A stretch of DNA of 64,000 bases, from assembly GCA_016719135.1 (NCBI GenBank), contig JADKAV010000006.1, positions 62,001-126,000 on the forward strand. Direction: 5' to 3'. The position numbers were made by a program, and so were the translations under genes. Below, piece by piece: positions 27,274-35,803 of the stretch. The notes under the pieces were generated by a model. The model did not search any database. It was not told where the DNA came from and saw only the letters and a program-made list of their open reading frames with translations. The stretch is from Micrococcales bacterium (GTDB lineage Bacteria; Actinomycetota; Actinomycetes; S36-B12; UBA10799). The first letter of the stretch is position 1. The number at the start of each line of letters is the position of its first letter.

Positions 27274-28845
27274 ATGCCCACCACTGCGCAGACCTTCGAA
27301 AGCCACTCCCCCGCCGACGGCCGGGTGATCGCGACCTACCCGATCATGGACGCCGACGCCGTGCGCGAAGCCGTAGACCGCGGGCGCATCGCCGCCAGCT
27401 GGTGGGTGAGCCTGGGCTTCGACGAACGCAAAGCCCGCCTGCTGCGTTTCAAGGCCCTGGTCGCCAAACGCTCCAAGGAGTTGGCCGAACTCGTCCATGC
27501 CGAGAACGGCAAACCGATGGACGACGCACTGCTGGAGATCATCCTTTCGGTAGAGCACATCAACTGGGCGGCGCTGAACGCCAGGTCCGTTTTGAAACGG
27601 CGCGGTGTCCGGCCAGGACTGCTCACCATCAACCAGGCCGCGCACGTGCGCTACCAGGCACTGGGCGTGGTCGGCGTGATCGGACCCTGGAACTACCCGG
27701 TCTTCACCCCGATCGGCTCGATCGCCTACGCGCTGGCGGCCGGCAACGCGATCGTGTTCAAACCTTCGGAGTTCACCCCCGCGGTCGGCGAGTGGCTCAT
27801 CGGCGCGATCAACGAGGTGATCCCCGAGCAGCCGGTGGCGCAACTGGTCACGGGCCTCGGTGCCACGGGCGCGGCGTTGTGCGAGGCCGGCGTGGACAAG
27901 ATCTCCTTCACCGGATCCACCCCGACCGGCAAGAAGGTGATGGCCGCCTGCGCGAAGACGTTGACGCCTGTCCTGCTCGAATGCGGCGGCAAGGACGCCG
28001 TACTCGTGGACAAGGACGCGGACCTGGAGAAGGCCGCCGACGCCGCGACATTCGGCGCCTTCAGCAACGCCGGGCAGACGTGCGTCGGAGTGGAGCGGGT
28101 GTACGTGCATCAGGCGGTGTACGACGAGTTCCTGGCGCTGGTGGCGGCGAAGGCGCGGAATCTGACTCCCGGCCACGGACCCGACTCCTCCTACGGCCCC
28201 ATGACGATGCCCTCTCAGATCGAGGTGATTCGTGAGCACGTACGCGACGCCCTGGAACGCGGCGGGCGCGCTGTCGTCGGCGGACCCGAATCGGTCGGGG
28301 AAGGCGTCGTCGAGCCGATCGTGCTCACCGGTGTCCCGGAGGATTCAATGGCGATCATGGAGGAGACGTTCGGACCCACGCTCGTGGTGAACCCGGTGCG
28401 CGACATGGACGAGGCGGTGGACCGGGCCAACGCCGCCGACTTCGGCCTGGCTGCGTCGGTCTTCTCCGGCAGCAAGGCGACGATGGAACGCGCCGCGGCG
28501 CAACTGCACGTCGGCATGGTGAGCATGAACTCCTGGGTGATGTACGCCGGGGTTTCGGCGCTTCCGTGGGGCGGTGTCGGGCAGTCCGGTTTCGGCCGGA
28601 TCCACGGCCCCGACGGGCTGCTCGAGTTCGCCCGCTCCAAGTCCACGGTCCGCGAGCGGTTCGCGCTGCCGGTGCCACTGGTCAGTTTCGCCCGGCACCC
28701 GCGGACCACCGAGATCGTGCGCAGACTGACCTCGCGACGGGGCAGAGTCGTGTTGCAGGCGGGCAGGACGGCCGTTGGCAAGCCCCCCCCGTTGCAGCCC
28801 GGCGTTGGACTTACGCACGGCCGTTGGACAAACGCACATCCGTGA
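27274..28845 (+). CDS. Aldehyde dehydrogenase family protein
   Basis: A 523-residue NAD(P)-dependent ALDH. VVGVIGPWNYPVFTPIG binds the cofactor, LLECGGKDAV holds the catalytic Glu, and SNAGQTCVGVERVYV holds the nucleophilic Cys; the family signature EETFGPTL and the WGGVGQSGFGR oligomerisation segment are present. It oxidises aldehydes to acids and may serve the neighbouring oxygenase or dehalogenase products. The last 25 or so residues (QAGRTAVGKPPPLQPG onward) come from a CCGTTGGA repeat unit, so the native stop may have been lost and the tail is probably non-functional. Confidence 0.9.
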   Translation: MPTTAQTFESHSPADGRVIATYPIMDADAVREAVDRGRIAASWWVSLGFDERKARLLRFKALVAKRSKELAELVHAENGKPMDDALLEIILSVEHINWAALNARSVLKRRGVRPGLLTINQAAHVRYQALGVVGVIGPWNYPVFTPIGSIAYALAAGNAIVFKPSEFTPAVGEWLIGAINEVIPEQPVAQLVTGLGATGAALCEAGVDKISFTGSTPTGKKVMAACAKTLTPVLLECGGKDAVLVDKDADLEKAADAATFGAFSNAGQTCVGVERVYVHQAVYDEFLALVAAKARNLTPGHGPDSSYGPMTMPSQIEVIREHVRDALERGGRAVVGGPESVGEGVVEPIVLTGVPEDSMAIMEETFGPTLVVNPVRDMDEAVDRANAADFGLAASVFSGSKATMERAAAQLHVGMVSMNSWVMYAGVSALPWGGVGQSGFGRIHGPDGLLEFARSKSTVRERFALPVPLVSFARHPRTTEIVRRLTSRRGRVVLQAGRTAVGKPPPLQPGVGLTHGRWTNAHP

Positions 28846-28915
28846 GACACCCACCGCCCGCGCAACTCCAACCCCCGTACCGATCTCCAACTGACGTACC
28901 CAACTCCAACGCCTG
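28771..28915. repeat. Iterated CCGTTGGA repeat block, single unit
   Basis: One unit with degenerate copies: GGCCGTTGGCAAG, GGCGTTGGACTTACGCAC and GGCCGTTGGACAAACGCAC, followed by inverted CAACTCCAACCCC, GATCTCCAAC and CCCAACTCCAACGCC. It lies between convergent genes and supplies the 3' end of the ALDH reading frame. Same orientation as the blocks near 0.7 and 48 kb. Confidence 0.8.
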
Positions 28916-28935
28916 CGGCCAACGCACGACCGCGT

Positions 28936-29745
28936 TCAGACCTCCGCCGCGTCGGACCTCACGTACTCATCAAGATCAACATTCCACACCACGTCGTCGA
29001 GGCTCAACCGCAGCCACGGTTGCGCCTGGTCGCCCCACTGCACCGACGAAACGGCCGGCACCCCGACCCCCTGGATGCGAGTCCAAGCATGCACGCGCGT
29101 GACCCAGCGGATCGGCTGCGGATCGCCCGCGTCGCGCCACCGCAACGCCTCGAACCGGTCAAGCAAGCCGGACTGCGGGTCGAACCAGGCGACCAAGGAA
29201 TCCGGTCCCTGTTCCTGCGGCACGACGAGTCGGGCACTGACCGCGTCGATCGGCTCCCAGACCCCGCCCAGCAGTGCCGAAGGAAGCCACAGGTACTCCC
29301 CCCACATGCTCAGATTTGCCGCGCGGTCCACCGTCGGCTCGCCCTCGACCACGCCGGTGGGCAGGTCGAGGCGCGCGTGCCCGTCGAGGTACCACTCCTG
29401 GGCGGTCACGATCCGGCGTCCGAAGACGGACAGTTCCATGTGGTGCCGGTAGCCGGTCCCCACGACGTGGCCGAACCGCCACCGACCCGGCAGCGCGGGG
29501 CCCTTGATACGCATCGTCATGCGGCCACCGAAGACAGCACCGCTCAACAGCGGGATCTGCTGGCCGCACACGACCTCGAAGTAGCGGGCCACCGGTTCTG
29601 GCAGTCCCGCCGGAAGCGGGGCATGCTCCAGTTCCGGCACATCCCCGCGGAACGGCGCGAACGGTTCCGGCACCGTGTGCAGACCTTTGCGCAAGGCCAA
29701 GGCACCTGCACCGACAGCGGCACCAGCCGCGATCCAACCCTTCAT
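28936..29745 (-). CDS. DUF6544-like membrane-anchored protein
   Basis: The 269-residue protein has a short hydrophobic N-terminus (WIAAGAAVGAGALAL) and then a soluble domain with LPEPVARYFEVVCG, the WYLDGHARLDLPTGVVEGEP stretch, MWGEYLWLPSALL and a C-terminal WVTRVHAWTRIQGVGVPAVSSVQWG. This pattern matches a DUF6544/DUF6920-type family found in actinobacteria; function unknown. It is 12 bp downstream of the large membrane-protein gene in the same direction, so they may share a transcript. Family assignment is from memory of motif pattern only. Confidence 0.6.
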   Translation of the reverse strand: MKGWIAAGAAVGAGALALRKGLHTVPEPFAPFRGDVPELEHAPLPAGLPEPVARYFEVVCGQQIPLLSGAVFGGRMTMRIKGPALPGRWRFGHVVGTGYRHHMELSVFGRRIVTAQEWYLDGHARLDLPTGVVEGEPTVDRAANLSMWGEYLWLPSALLGGVWEPIDAVSARLVVPQEQGPDSLVAWFDPQSGLLDRFEALRWRDAGDPQPIRWVTRVHAWTRIQGVGVPAVSSVQWGDQAQPWLRLSLDDVVWNVDLDEYVRSDAAEV

Positions 29746-29757
29746 GACTCAACCCTC

Positions 29758-31290
29758 TCACCGTCCTGGGATGCCGACCTCCACGCGGTCCACGCACGCC
29801 CCGTCGACGACGATCGGCGCAACCGGTCCAGGCGGCGGCATCACATAGGTGATCCCACCACCCTCGCGGCGCAGCCGGATCACCCTGACCCCGGCGTCCA
29901 GCTCGGGCACCCGCACCTCGCCGCACTGACGCCGCTGTGACACCAGCAGCGCGGTGAACTCCAGCGGTCCCACCGCGCCACTCTCATCGATCTGCAGCGG
30001 CCGCGCGGCCTGTTCGGGGAAGCGCGCCGGTTCGGGCCCGACCTGCAGCAATGTTCGGGTGGTGCCGAGTTCGTACACCGGCGGGTCGGTGATGAAGAAG
30101 AAGTGAGCCAGCATGCGCGGTGGACTGGGGGTCGCCGCAAGATCGGCGCCCGGCCGAAGGGCTCGCGCTTGTGCCAGCCATTGCCGCCCCGGATCAACGG
30201 GGCGAGCGATCGTCCACATGCTCCAGGAACCCAGCAAAGCCACCGCCGCCGCGACGGCCACCACCGGCCGCCACGTGAAGTCGAACGAGCCGATCCCGGC
30301 CAGCAGCACCGTGCCGGTGACCAGGGTGAAACGGGGATCGGCGGCCAGGCCGGCGCCGGCGAAACCACCGCGCAGGACCACGAACGACAGGACTTCGGCG
30401 AGCAGCAGGGCCGCCGTAACACCTGCCACAAGAACGGTCTGACGCGGTTGTGTGGCGAGCCCGATGAGCAGGATCACCATCCACACCGCCAGCACCGCGA
30501 CCGCCCACAACCCGGCGGCCACCGGCACGACCGTTCGCTGCTGCACGTCGAACGGCAGCCAGCCGAGAACAGACCGCAGCACCGATCCCGGACCCGCCGA
30601 CCACAGCGCGCCGGGAATGCTCGTGCCCGGGGTGCGACCCGGCAGGCCGTCGAACACCCGCAGACCGAGCGCCAGCAACGTGACCCCGACCAGGACCAGC
30701 CACGACCTGCGGTTGTCCCGCCATGCCTGCCACAGTCCGCTGTACAACCAGGCGATCGCGAACAGAACCGGCACGAAGTAGACGGCCCGTTCGTGGAAAG
30801 TCCAGGCAAGTGCGCAGAGCACGCCCACCACAACCGGGGTCCACCTGCGGGGCCGCGCCAGCAACCACCCGGCGACCAGCATCAGCAACAGCGCCACCGC
30901 CTCCAAGCCGGCCGACAGCCATTGCTGCGCCAGCATCGTCGCCGGCCAAGCGGCAAAAAGGATCGTGGCCGTGGCGGTGCCAGGAGTTGCCCCGCCCCAG
31001 CGCCGCAGCATCAGCCAGAACATGGCGCTGGTGCCGACGGCGATCACGCTCAGTAACAGCGCCGCCGGCCACCACACCTGCGGCGCCGCCCTGGCCAGCA
31101 GCCATTGCACCGCGAAGGATGCCGGTTCCCGGTGGCCGTTCCAGTTCTGCAGGATCAACTCCGAGGCCGACGCGTTCCACGCGGTCCAGATGTGGATGTA
31201 GTCGTCCTGCCAGAAGAAACTCCCCCAGATCACCCACAGTCGCACCGCACTCGTCACGCCGAGGATCACCCACACCGACGCGCCGAGCAC
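29758..31290 (-). CDS. GT-C-like polytopic membrane protein
   Basis: The 510-residue protein has about ten to twelve transmembrane helices followed by a soluble C-terminal domain of about 110 residues. After the first helix comes SFFWQDDYIHIWTAW, whose DD pair is typical of GT-C membrane glycosyltransferases, where it sits in the first extracytoplasmic loop. That suggests transfer of a sugar from a lipid carrier to an envelope acceptor, but no closer family could be recognised. It is transcribed toward the DUF6544-like gene. The start codon is taken as the first in frame at 31290; the exact start is uncertain. Confidence 0.6.
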   Translation of the reverse strand: MLGASVWVILGVTSAVRLWVIWGSFFWQDDYIHIWTAWNASASELILQNWNGHREPASFAVQWLLARAAPQVWWPAALLLSVIAVGTSAMFWLMLRRWGGATPGTATATILFAAWPATMLAQQWLSAGLEAVALLLMLVAGWLLARPRRWTPVVVGVLCALAWTFHERAVYFVPVLFAIAWLYSGLWQAWRDNRRSWLVLVGVTLLALGLRVFDGLPGRTPGTSIPGALWSAGPGSVLRSVLGWLPFDVQQRTVVPVAAGLWAVAVLAVWMVILLIGLATQPRQTVLVAGVTAALLLAEVLSFVVLRGGFAGAGLAADPRFTLVTGTVLLAGIGSFDFTWRPVVAVAAAVALLGSWSMWTIARPVDPGRQWLAQARALRPGADLAATPSPPRMLAHFFFITDPPVYELGTTRTLLQVGPEPARFPEQAARPLQIDESGAVGPLEFTALLVSQRRQCGEVRVPELDAGVRVIRLRREGGGITYVMPPPGPVAPIVVDGACVDRVEVGIPGR

Positions 31291-31348
31291 TGCGCAAGGC
31301 TACTGCGACCGGTAGCGTGACGAGGACCGCACAACGAGGAGATGAAAC

Positions 31349-32236
31349 ATGGCTGGATCGTGGACGCAGAGTCGCACGGTGACCAAGCAGGCGTGGGGCG
31401 TTATCAAGGAGAACCCCTACATGCTGTTGTTCCCCGTCGTCAGCGGGATCCTGGCAATCCTGGCGTTCCTGATCGTCGCCGGTATCGGGCTGGCGGTCAT
31501 GGGTGTCACGACCGTGGAAGAGCAGACCACCAGTGATGAAGTCCCGACCAGTGTCGTCGTCATCGGCGTCCTGATCCTGGTCATCGCCGCTTACCTCGCC
31601 ACGTTGATCACCCAGATCTTCATGGGCGGGCTCGTCAAGTGCACCGATGAGGAACTGCAGGGACGCGACAGCGGGTTCGGCGCCGGGCTGCGCGCATCGT
31701 TCTCCCGGCTCGGCGCACTGATGGGCTGGGCGGGGATCCAGACCGCGGTCGGCTGGCTGCTGTCCGCGGTACGCGGCGACGCCAGCAACAACAATGCGAT
31801 CGTCGCGATTCTGCGCCTGGTGCTCGCGTCACTGCTGGCCGTCGCGTGGTCCATCATCACGTTCTTCGTCCTGCCGCTGATCATCCTGCGGGGCAAGGGT
31901 CCGCTGCAGGCGATCAAGGAGTCGGTGGCGCTGATCCGCAAGACCTGGGGCATGCAGATCGCCGGCAACGTGCGTATCGGTGGGCTGATCGCGCTGGTGG
32001 CCGTGCTGCCGGGGATCCTGTTCGCGGTGGTCGGCGGGTTCATTGCGATCTCCGGGACGCCAGCCGCCGGGATCCCGCTGGCGGCGATCGGCGTGATCGT
32101 GATCATCGCCGCACAGGTTCTCATCAGCGCGATGCGAGCCATCTTCTCAGTGGCGATGCTGCACTACGTCGAGAGCGGCGAGGGCTACGGACCGTTCGGA
32201 GCCCAGGACCTGCAAACGGCCGTACGCGTCAAGTAG
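31349..32236 (+). CDS. DUF6159-like integral membrane protein
   Basis: The 295-residue protein begins MAGSWTQSRTVTKQAWGVIKENPYMLLFPVVSG and has six predicted transmembrane helices with the internal motif LKGPLQAIKES-like (RGKGPLQAIKESVALIRKTWG). This is typical of a DUF6159-type family of unknown function. A GAGGAG ribosome site lies before the ATG. It ends with TAG immediately before the next ATG (32237), so the two genes form an operon with no gap. Confidence 0.7.
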   Translation: MAGSWTQSRTVTKQAWGVIKENPYMLLFPVVSGILAILAFLIVAGIGLAVMGVTTVEEQTTSDEVPTSVVVIGVLILVIAAYLATLITQIFMGGLVKCTDEELQGRDSGFGAGLRASFSRLGALMGWAGIQTAVGWLLSAVRGDASNNNAIVAILRLVLASLLAVAWSIITFFVLPLIILRGKGPLQAIKESVALIRKTWGMQIAGNVRIGGLIALVAVLPGILFAVVGGFIAISGTPAAGIPLAAIGVIVIIAAQVLISAMRAIFSVAMLHYVESGEGYGPFGAQDLQTAVRVK

Positions 32237-32524
32237 ATGCTGCAGCGGGCCTTCGACTGGCTGTTCCGCGACCGGGAGACCGACCGGATCGTCCTGGGGC
32301 AGTTCCCGAATCCGAGCCTGTTCATCGCGATGGGGCTGTTCGCGGCGCGCTGGCTCGCGTCGATGGCGGGGGCGTCGGACGGACTTGTGCAGGGGCTGGA
32401 TTGGGCGTTCGCGGTGGCCATCGTGTGGTGGGCCGGCCGCGAACTACTCCAGGGGGTCAATCCCTTCCGGCGGATTCTGGGACTGGTCGTGATCGTGGCG
32501 GTGATCGCCAGTCGGGCACTGTGA
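32237..32524 (+). CDS. Small membrane protein, unknown
   Basis: A 95-residue protein with an N-terminal amphipathic segment (FDWLFRDRETDRIVLGQFPNPS) and two or three hydrophobic helices, ending GLVVIVAVIASRAL. It directly abuts the DUF6159-like gene (stop TAG followed by ATG), so it is probably co-translated and may interact with it in the membrane. I do not recognise a family. Confidence 0.65.
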   Translation: MLQRAFDWLFRDRETDRIVLGQFPNPSLFIAMGLFAARWLASMAGASDGLVQGLDWAFAVAIVWWAGRELLQGVNPFRRILGLVVIVAVIASRAL

Positions 32525-32612
32525 CGAGCGTCACGGTTCCCTGCCGTGGACATGAATATGCGTATAACCGTATAGTCATGACCAGGTACAGAACTTCGAG
32601 GAGGTGAAGAGC

Positions 32613-32744
32613 ATGTACGGACACAAAGGTGACAAGACCAGTAACCAGCTGAACATCAACAACAGCGTTTACAAGGAACACCTGAACGCAGCGGTTAAGG
32701 GAAAGTCCGCGCTCGTTCCGGACTCGAAGGCTCCGCGTAAGTAG
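32613..32744 (+). CDS. 43-residue Asn/Lys-rich small protein
   Basis: The ATG at 32613 follows a strong AGGAGGTGAAG site and encodes 43 residues beginning MYGHKGDKTSNQLNINNS and ending SKAPRK. It is hydrophilic, basic and has no membrane segment or cysteine. A TATAGT box occurs about 45 bp upstream, within AT-rich sequence unusual for this window, and a strong hairpin terminator follows 12 bp after the stop. A clean monocistronic unit with strong signals suggests high expression. I do not recognise a family. Confidence 0.65.
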   Translation: MYGHKGDKTSNQLNINNSVYKEHLNAAVKGKSALVPDSKAPRK

Positions 32745-32755
32745 AGACTTCCGAC

Positions 32756-32786
32756 AAGGCCCCTGGTGATAGCACCGGGGGCCTTT
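32756..32786 (+). terminator. Rho-independent terminator after the small protein
   Basis: Stem AAGGCCCCTGGTG paired with CACCGGGGGCCTTT, followed by TTTC. It immediately follows the 43-codon gene. Confidence 0.8.
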
Positions 32787-32831
32787 CGTATGCGCATAAC
32801 GTAGTGCTCACCTTCACACCCCGAGCAGCAG

Positions 32832-32860
32832 AAAACCCCCGGCCGATGACCGGGGGTTTC
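32832..32860. terminator. Bidirectional hairpin terminator of the fasciclin gene
   Basis: AAAACCCCCGG and CCGGGGGTTTC flank a 7-base loop. It ends the minus-strand fasciclin gene and, with A/T runs on both sides, can work in both directions. Confidence 0.8.
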
Positions 32861-32870
32861 CTGAATCGAA

Positions 32871-33458
32871 CTAGCTGAGCAGAGCGTTCACGTCGACGTT
32901 CGGCGGAACCAGAACCTCGTCGATCACGTGGATGACACCGTTGCTGGCCTCGACGTCGGCGGTCGAAACCGTGGCGCCGTTCACCTGCACTCCGCCGTCT
33001 TCGGTGGTGATGGTGATGTCCTCACCCTCCACGGTGGCGACGTCACCGGGCTGGATGTCGGTCGACATCACCTCTCCGGCCACCACGTGGTAGGTCAGGA
33101 TCTGCGTCAGAACCTCTTTGTTCTCCGGCAGCAGCAGCGCGTCCACCAGGCCCTCGGGGAGGGCTTCGAAGGCCGCGTCGGTCGGAGCAAAGACGGTGTA
33201 AGGACCTTCAGCACCAAGGGTCTCGGCCAAGCCGGCCTCGGTTACTGCTGCCACCAGGGTGCTGAAGTCGGGGTTGGCGGCGGCTACGTCGACGATGGTG
33301 CCGGCCGATGCCTCGTCGGTCATGCCGTCTGCCGGCGATGCCGGGGCGCTGGTGGCTGCCGTCGGGCTGGCCTCTGCGGTCGAATCGTCGTTGCTCGAGC
33401 AACCGACGAGCGCCAGGGACGCTACTGCGAACCCTGCGGCTACGATCTTGATGTTCAT
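32871..33458 (-). CDS. Fasciclin (FAS1) domain lipoprotein
   Basis: The 195-residue protein has a lipoprotein signal (AVASLALVGCSS; Cys20 is the lipidation site), a Ser/Thr/Ala/Pro-rich spacer, and one FAS1 domain from about residue 53 to 192. Diagnostic motifs are GPYTVFAPTDAAFEALP and YHVVAGEV, with VIHVIDEVLVPP near the end. FAS1 domains mediate adhesion to surfaces and other proteins; mycobacterial MPT70/MPT83 are relatives. An AGGAGTAAT site precedes ATG 33458. Monocistronic, with its own terminator at 32832-32860. Confidence 0.9.
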   Translation of the reverse strand: MNIKIVAAGFAVASLALVGCSSNDDSTAEASPTAATSAPASPADGMTDEASAGTIVDVAAANPDFSTLVAAVTEAGLAETLGAEGPYTVFAPTDAAFEALPEGLVDALLLPENKEVLTQILTYHVVAGEVMSTDIQPGDVATVEGEDITITTEDGGVQVNGATVSTADVEASNGVIHVIDEVLVPPNVDVNALLS

Positions 33459-33538
33459 TACTCCTCCTGAGGTGGGGTGGGACGTTCATTGAGGTAATCG
33501 CGCAAAGTGCACCATTCGGATGCAACGATTTTGGCACG

Positions 33539-34405
33539 TTATGTAGACGTTACCTCAAGAGGCTGCATCTGCCGGGCTCCCGGCAGGGGCGGACCGGGCG
33601 GGCAGGTCGTGTCCACCCAGTCCAGGACCGTGCTCAGGACCGTGCGCCACGACCCGTCCAGCATCACGTCATGGCCGCCGGGCACCCACACCGGCTCGAC
33701 GCCCAGCGCGCGTGCGCACCGCCGCACATCCGCGGCAGCCACCAACGTGTCCTTCTCGGCGCCTACGACCATGACCGGTGATTCGATGGGGCGCAACGCC
33801 TCCGGCACAAGCATGGCGTACTGCGCCCACGGGGATTCCCGGCCGATCCTGCTGACGTACTCCCGGGCCGTCGCCTCCGGAAGGTCGGCGAACAGGTCAG
33901 CGGCGTTCAGCCGCAGGGTGCCGCCCAGCACCGCGCGAGTGAAGTCCACCGGCTTGCTGCGCAAACCCGAGACCATCGTCGAGGGGATCCCACCGGCGGG
34001 AATCGGCGTGAGCAGTACACCCGCGCGGGCCGGATAGCGCTGCAGCACGCGCTGCGCGACCAGAGTCCCCAGCGAGTGGGCCACCAGGACCGGCGGCTGG
34101 TCCAGCGACGAGATCACCTGCAACACGTCGTGCACGTAGTCGCGCAGTGTGGTGCGACCCAGCCGGGTCTGACCGCCGGATCCGCCGTGACCGCGCAACG
34201 ACATCGCATACGAGGAGTACCCGCGCTCGGCGGCCGCGGCCTGCCAGTTCTGCGCGAAGCACCACGCCCCGTGCCCGAGTCCATGCAGGAACAGCAATGG
34301 CGGCCGGTCGGTCTCGGGCACCACCTCGGACAGCACTTCCAGGTGCACCGGCTTGGTCGGCCAGCCCCATTCACCGCGGCGCAGGACCTTCGGCGCGGGC
34401 TTCAT
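33539..34405 (-). CDS. Alpha/beta hydrolase
   Basis: A 288-residue serine hydrolase: oxyanion segment LLFLHGLGHGAWCF, nucleophile elbow VAHSLGT, an acidic residue in VVGAEKDTLV, and the catalytic His in VPGGHDVML. It resembles lipases and esterases of the MenH/pimeloyl esterase type. The ATG at 34405 overlaps the FMO stop (ATGA); the longer frame to 35380 is a shadow of the FMO gene. Coupling an FMO with a hydrolase fits Baeyer-Villiger oxidation followed by ester or lactone hydrolysis (inference). Confidence 0.85.
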   Translation of the reverse strand: MKPAPKVLRRGEWGWPTKPVHLEVLSEVVPETDRPPLLFLHGLGHGAWCFAQNWQAAAAERGYSSYAMSLRGHGGSGGQTRLGRTTLRDYVHDVLQVISSLDQPPVLVAHSLGTLVAQRVLQRYPARAGVLLTPIPAGGIPSTMVSGLRSKPVDFTRAVLGGTLRLNAADLFADLPEATAREYVSRIGRESPWAQYAMLVPEALRPIESPVMVVGAEKDTLVAAADVRRCARALGVEPVWVPGGHDVMLDGSWRTVLSTVLDWVDTTCPPGPPLPGARQMQPLEVTST

Positions 34406-35754
34406 GCGGACACTGCCTGCAGGCGACCGGTCTTGTCGAGGAAGCCCTCGAGCACTTCGAGGTAATCCTGGTGTGCGATCTCGTAGTAGTGCCGGGTCGA
34501 GTCCTTGTAGTGTGAGCCGCCGCTGAAGCGCCGGGTCCGCTCGGCGTTCAGTTCGTCGTGCAGGCGTTGCGCGGCTGCCGGGTCCCGGCGCTGCAGGTCG
34601 AGGAAGGCCGCGATCGCCATCGCCTGCCAGTGCGCGATCGTCCACTGCCCCGAGTCCGGCTGGATCAGCCCGGACAGCCACAGGTTCTGGTACTTCGGTG
34701 ATGCCATCTGCAGCGCGAGTTGGGGCCGGCCCTGCGCAGCGTCGAGGGCGTCCTGGTCGGCGAGGAACGGGAAGACCGCCAGGTACCCGGTCGCGAAGAC
34801 CACGAGGTCGACATCCGCCCGGGTCCCGTCGGTGAACACCGCACCGGCGGCGTCGAAGCGTTCGATGTCGGGTTTCGGGGTGATGTCGCCGTGACCCACG
34901 TAGTAGACCAGTTGCTGGTTGACGATCGGATGGGTCTCGAAGAACGCATGGTCGGGCTTCTGCAGACCGAAGTCCTCGAACTTGCCCATCGTCGTGCGCA
35001 ACGTCGCGGCGAAAGCAAGCCGGCGCAGGGCCAACGGCAAACGCATGGCCAGAAGCTGATCGGCGATCTGGTCCGACGGCTTGCCGAAGACGAACTTCGG
35101 GTTGTAGTAGTAGCCGCGGCGCGTCGAGTGGAACGTGGCGGTCGCGTTCTGCGCCGCTTCCACGGCGATGTCGCAGCCGGTGTTCCCGGCGCCGACAACG
35201 AGCACCCGGCGCCCGCGCAGCTGATCCGCACCCTTGTAGTCCGCCGAGTGCAAAACCTCCCCGCCGAACTCGCCGGGATACTGCGGAATCTTGGGATTCC
35301 AGTTGTGCCCGTTGGCCACGACCACGCCGTCGTAGCGGATCGTGGCCTGTTTGCCGTCGCGTTCCACCGTCACGTCCCACTGCGGGGCCGGCGCCTGCAC
35401 ATCAACAGCCTCGACCCGGACCACCGAGGTGTTGAACGTGATCCGCTCACGCAGGCCGAAGTGCGCGGCGTAGGCATCGAAGTAGGCCTTGACCTGCCGG
35501 TGGCTCGGGTAGTCGGGGTAGTCGTCGGGCATCGGGAAATCGGGGAACTGGGTGAACGGTTTGCTGGAGATCAAATGCGTCGACTCGTACACCCGCGAGG
35601 TGGGCGCACCGAAGTTCCAGTTGCCGCCGAGGTCGTCGGCCCGGTCGAATCCGTCAGCGGGGATCCCCGCCTGCAACAGCGCCTTCAGCGCGGACAATCC
35701 GTGCGGTCCGGCACCGATGACCGCCACGCACCCAGGGCGTTCCGTGACATCCAT
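34402..35754 (-). CDS. Flavin-containing monooxygenase
   Basis: A 450-residue class B flavin monooxygenase with FAD motif GAGPHG (14-19), fingerprint FGGEVLHSADY (163-173), NADPH motif GAGNTG (188-193) and FATGY near the end. It is related to but clearly different from the FMO at 17.3-18.6 kb (different termini and partner). ATG 35754 is the start that aligns with the FAD-binding strand. It is followed by an overlapping hydrolase gene; the YfcC transporter gene ends 50 bp upstream. Confidence 0.9.
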   Translation of the reverse strand: MDVTERPGCVAVIGAGPHGLSALKALLQAGIPADGFDRADDLGGNWNFGAPTSRVYESTHLISSKPFTQFPDFPMPDDYPDYPSHRQVKAYFDAYAAHFGLRERITFNTSVVRVEAVDVQAPAPQWDVTVERDGKQATIRYDGVVVANGHNWNPKIPQYPGEFGGEVLHSADYKGADQLRGRRVLVVGAGNTGCDIAVEAAQNATATFHSTRRGYYYNPKFVFGKPSDQIADQLLAMRLPLALRRLAFAATLRTTMGKFEDFGLQKPDHAFFETHPIVNQQLVYYVGHGDITPKPDIERFDAAGAVFTDGTRADVDLVVFATGYLAVFPFLADQDALDAAQGRPQLALQMASPKYQNLWLSGLIQPDSGQWTIAHWQAMAIAAFLDLQRRDPAAAQRLHDELNAERTRRFSGGSHYKDSTRHYYEIAHQDYLEVLEGFLDKTGRLQAVSA

Positions 35755-35803
35755 GCTCCGACCGTAATCGGCGACGGCCGGTGCAGCCACCGGATCGGCG
35801 GCG

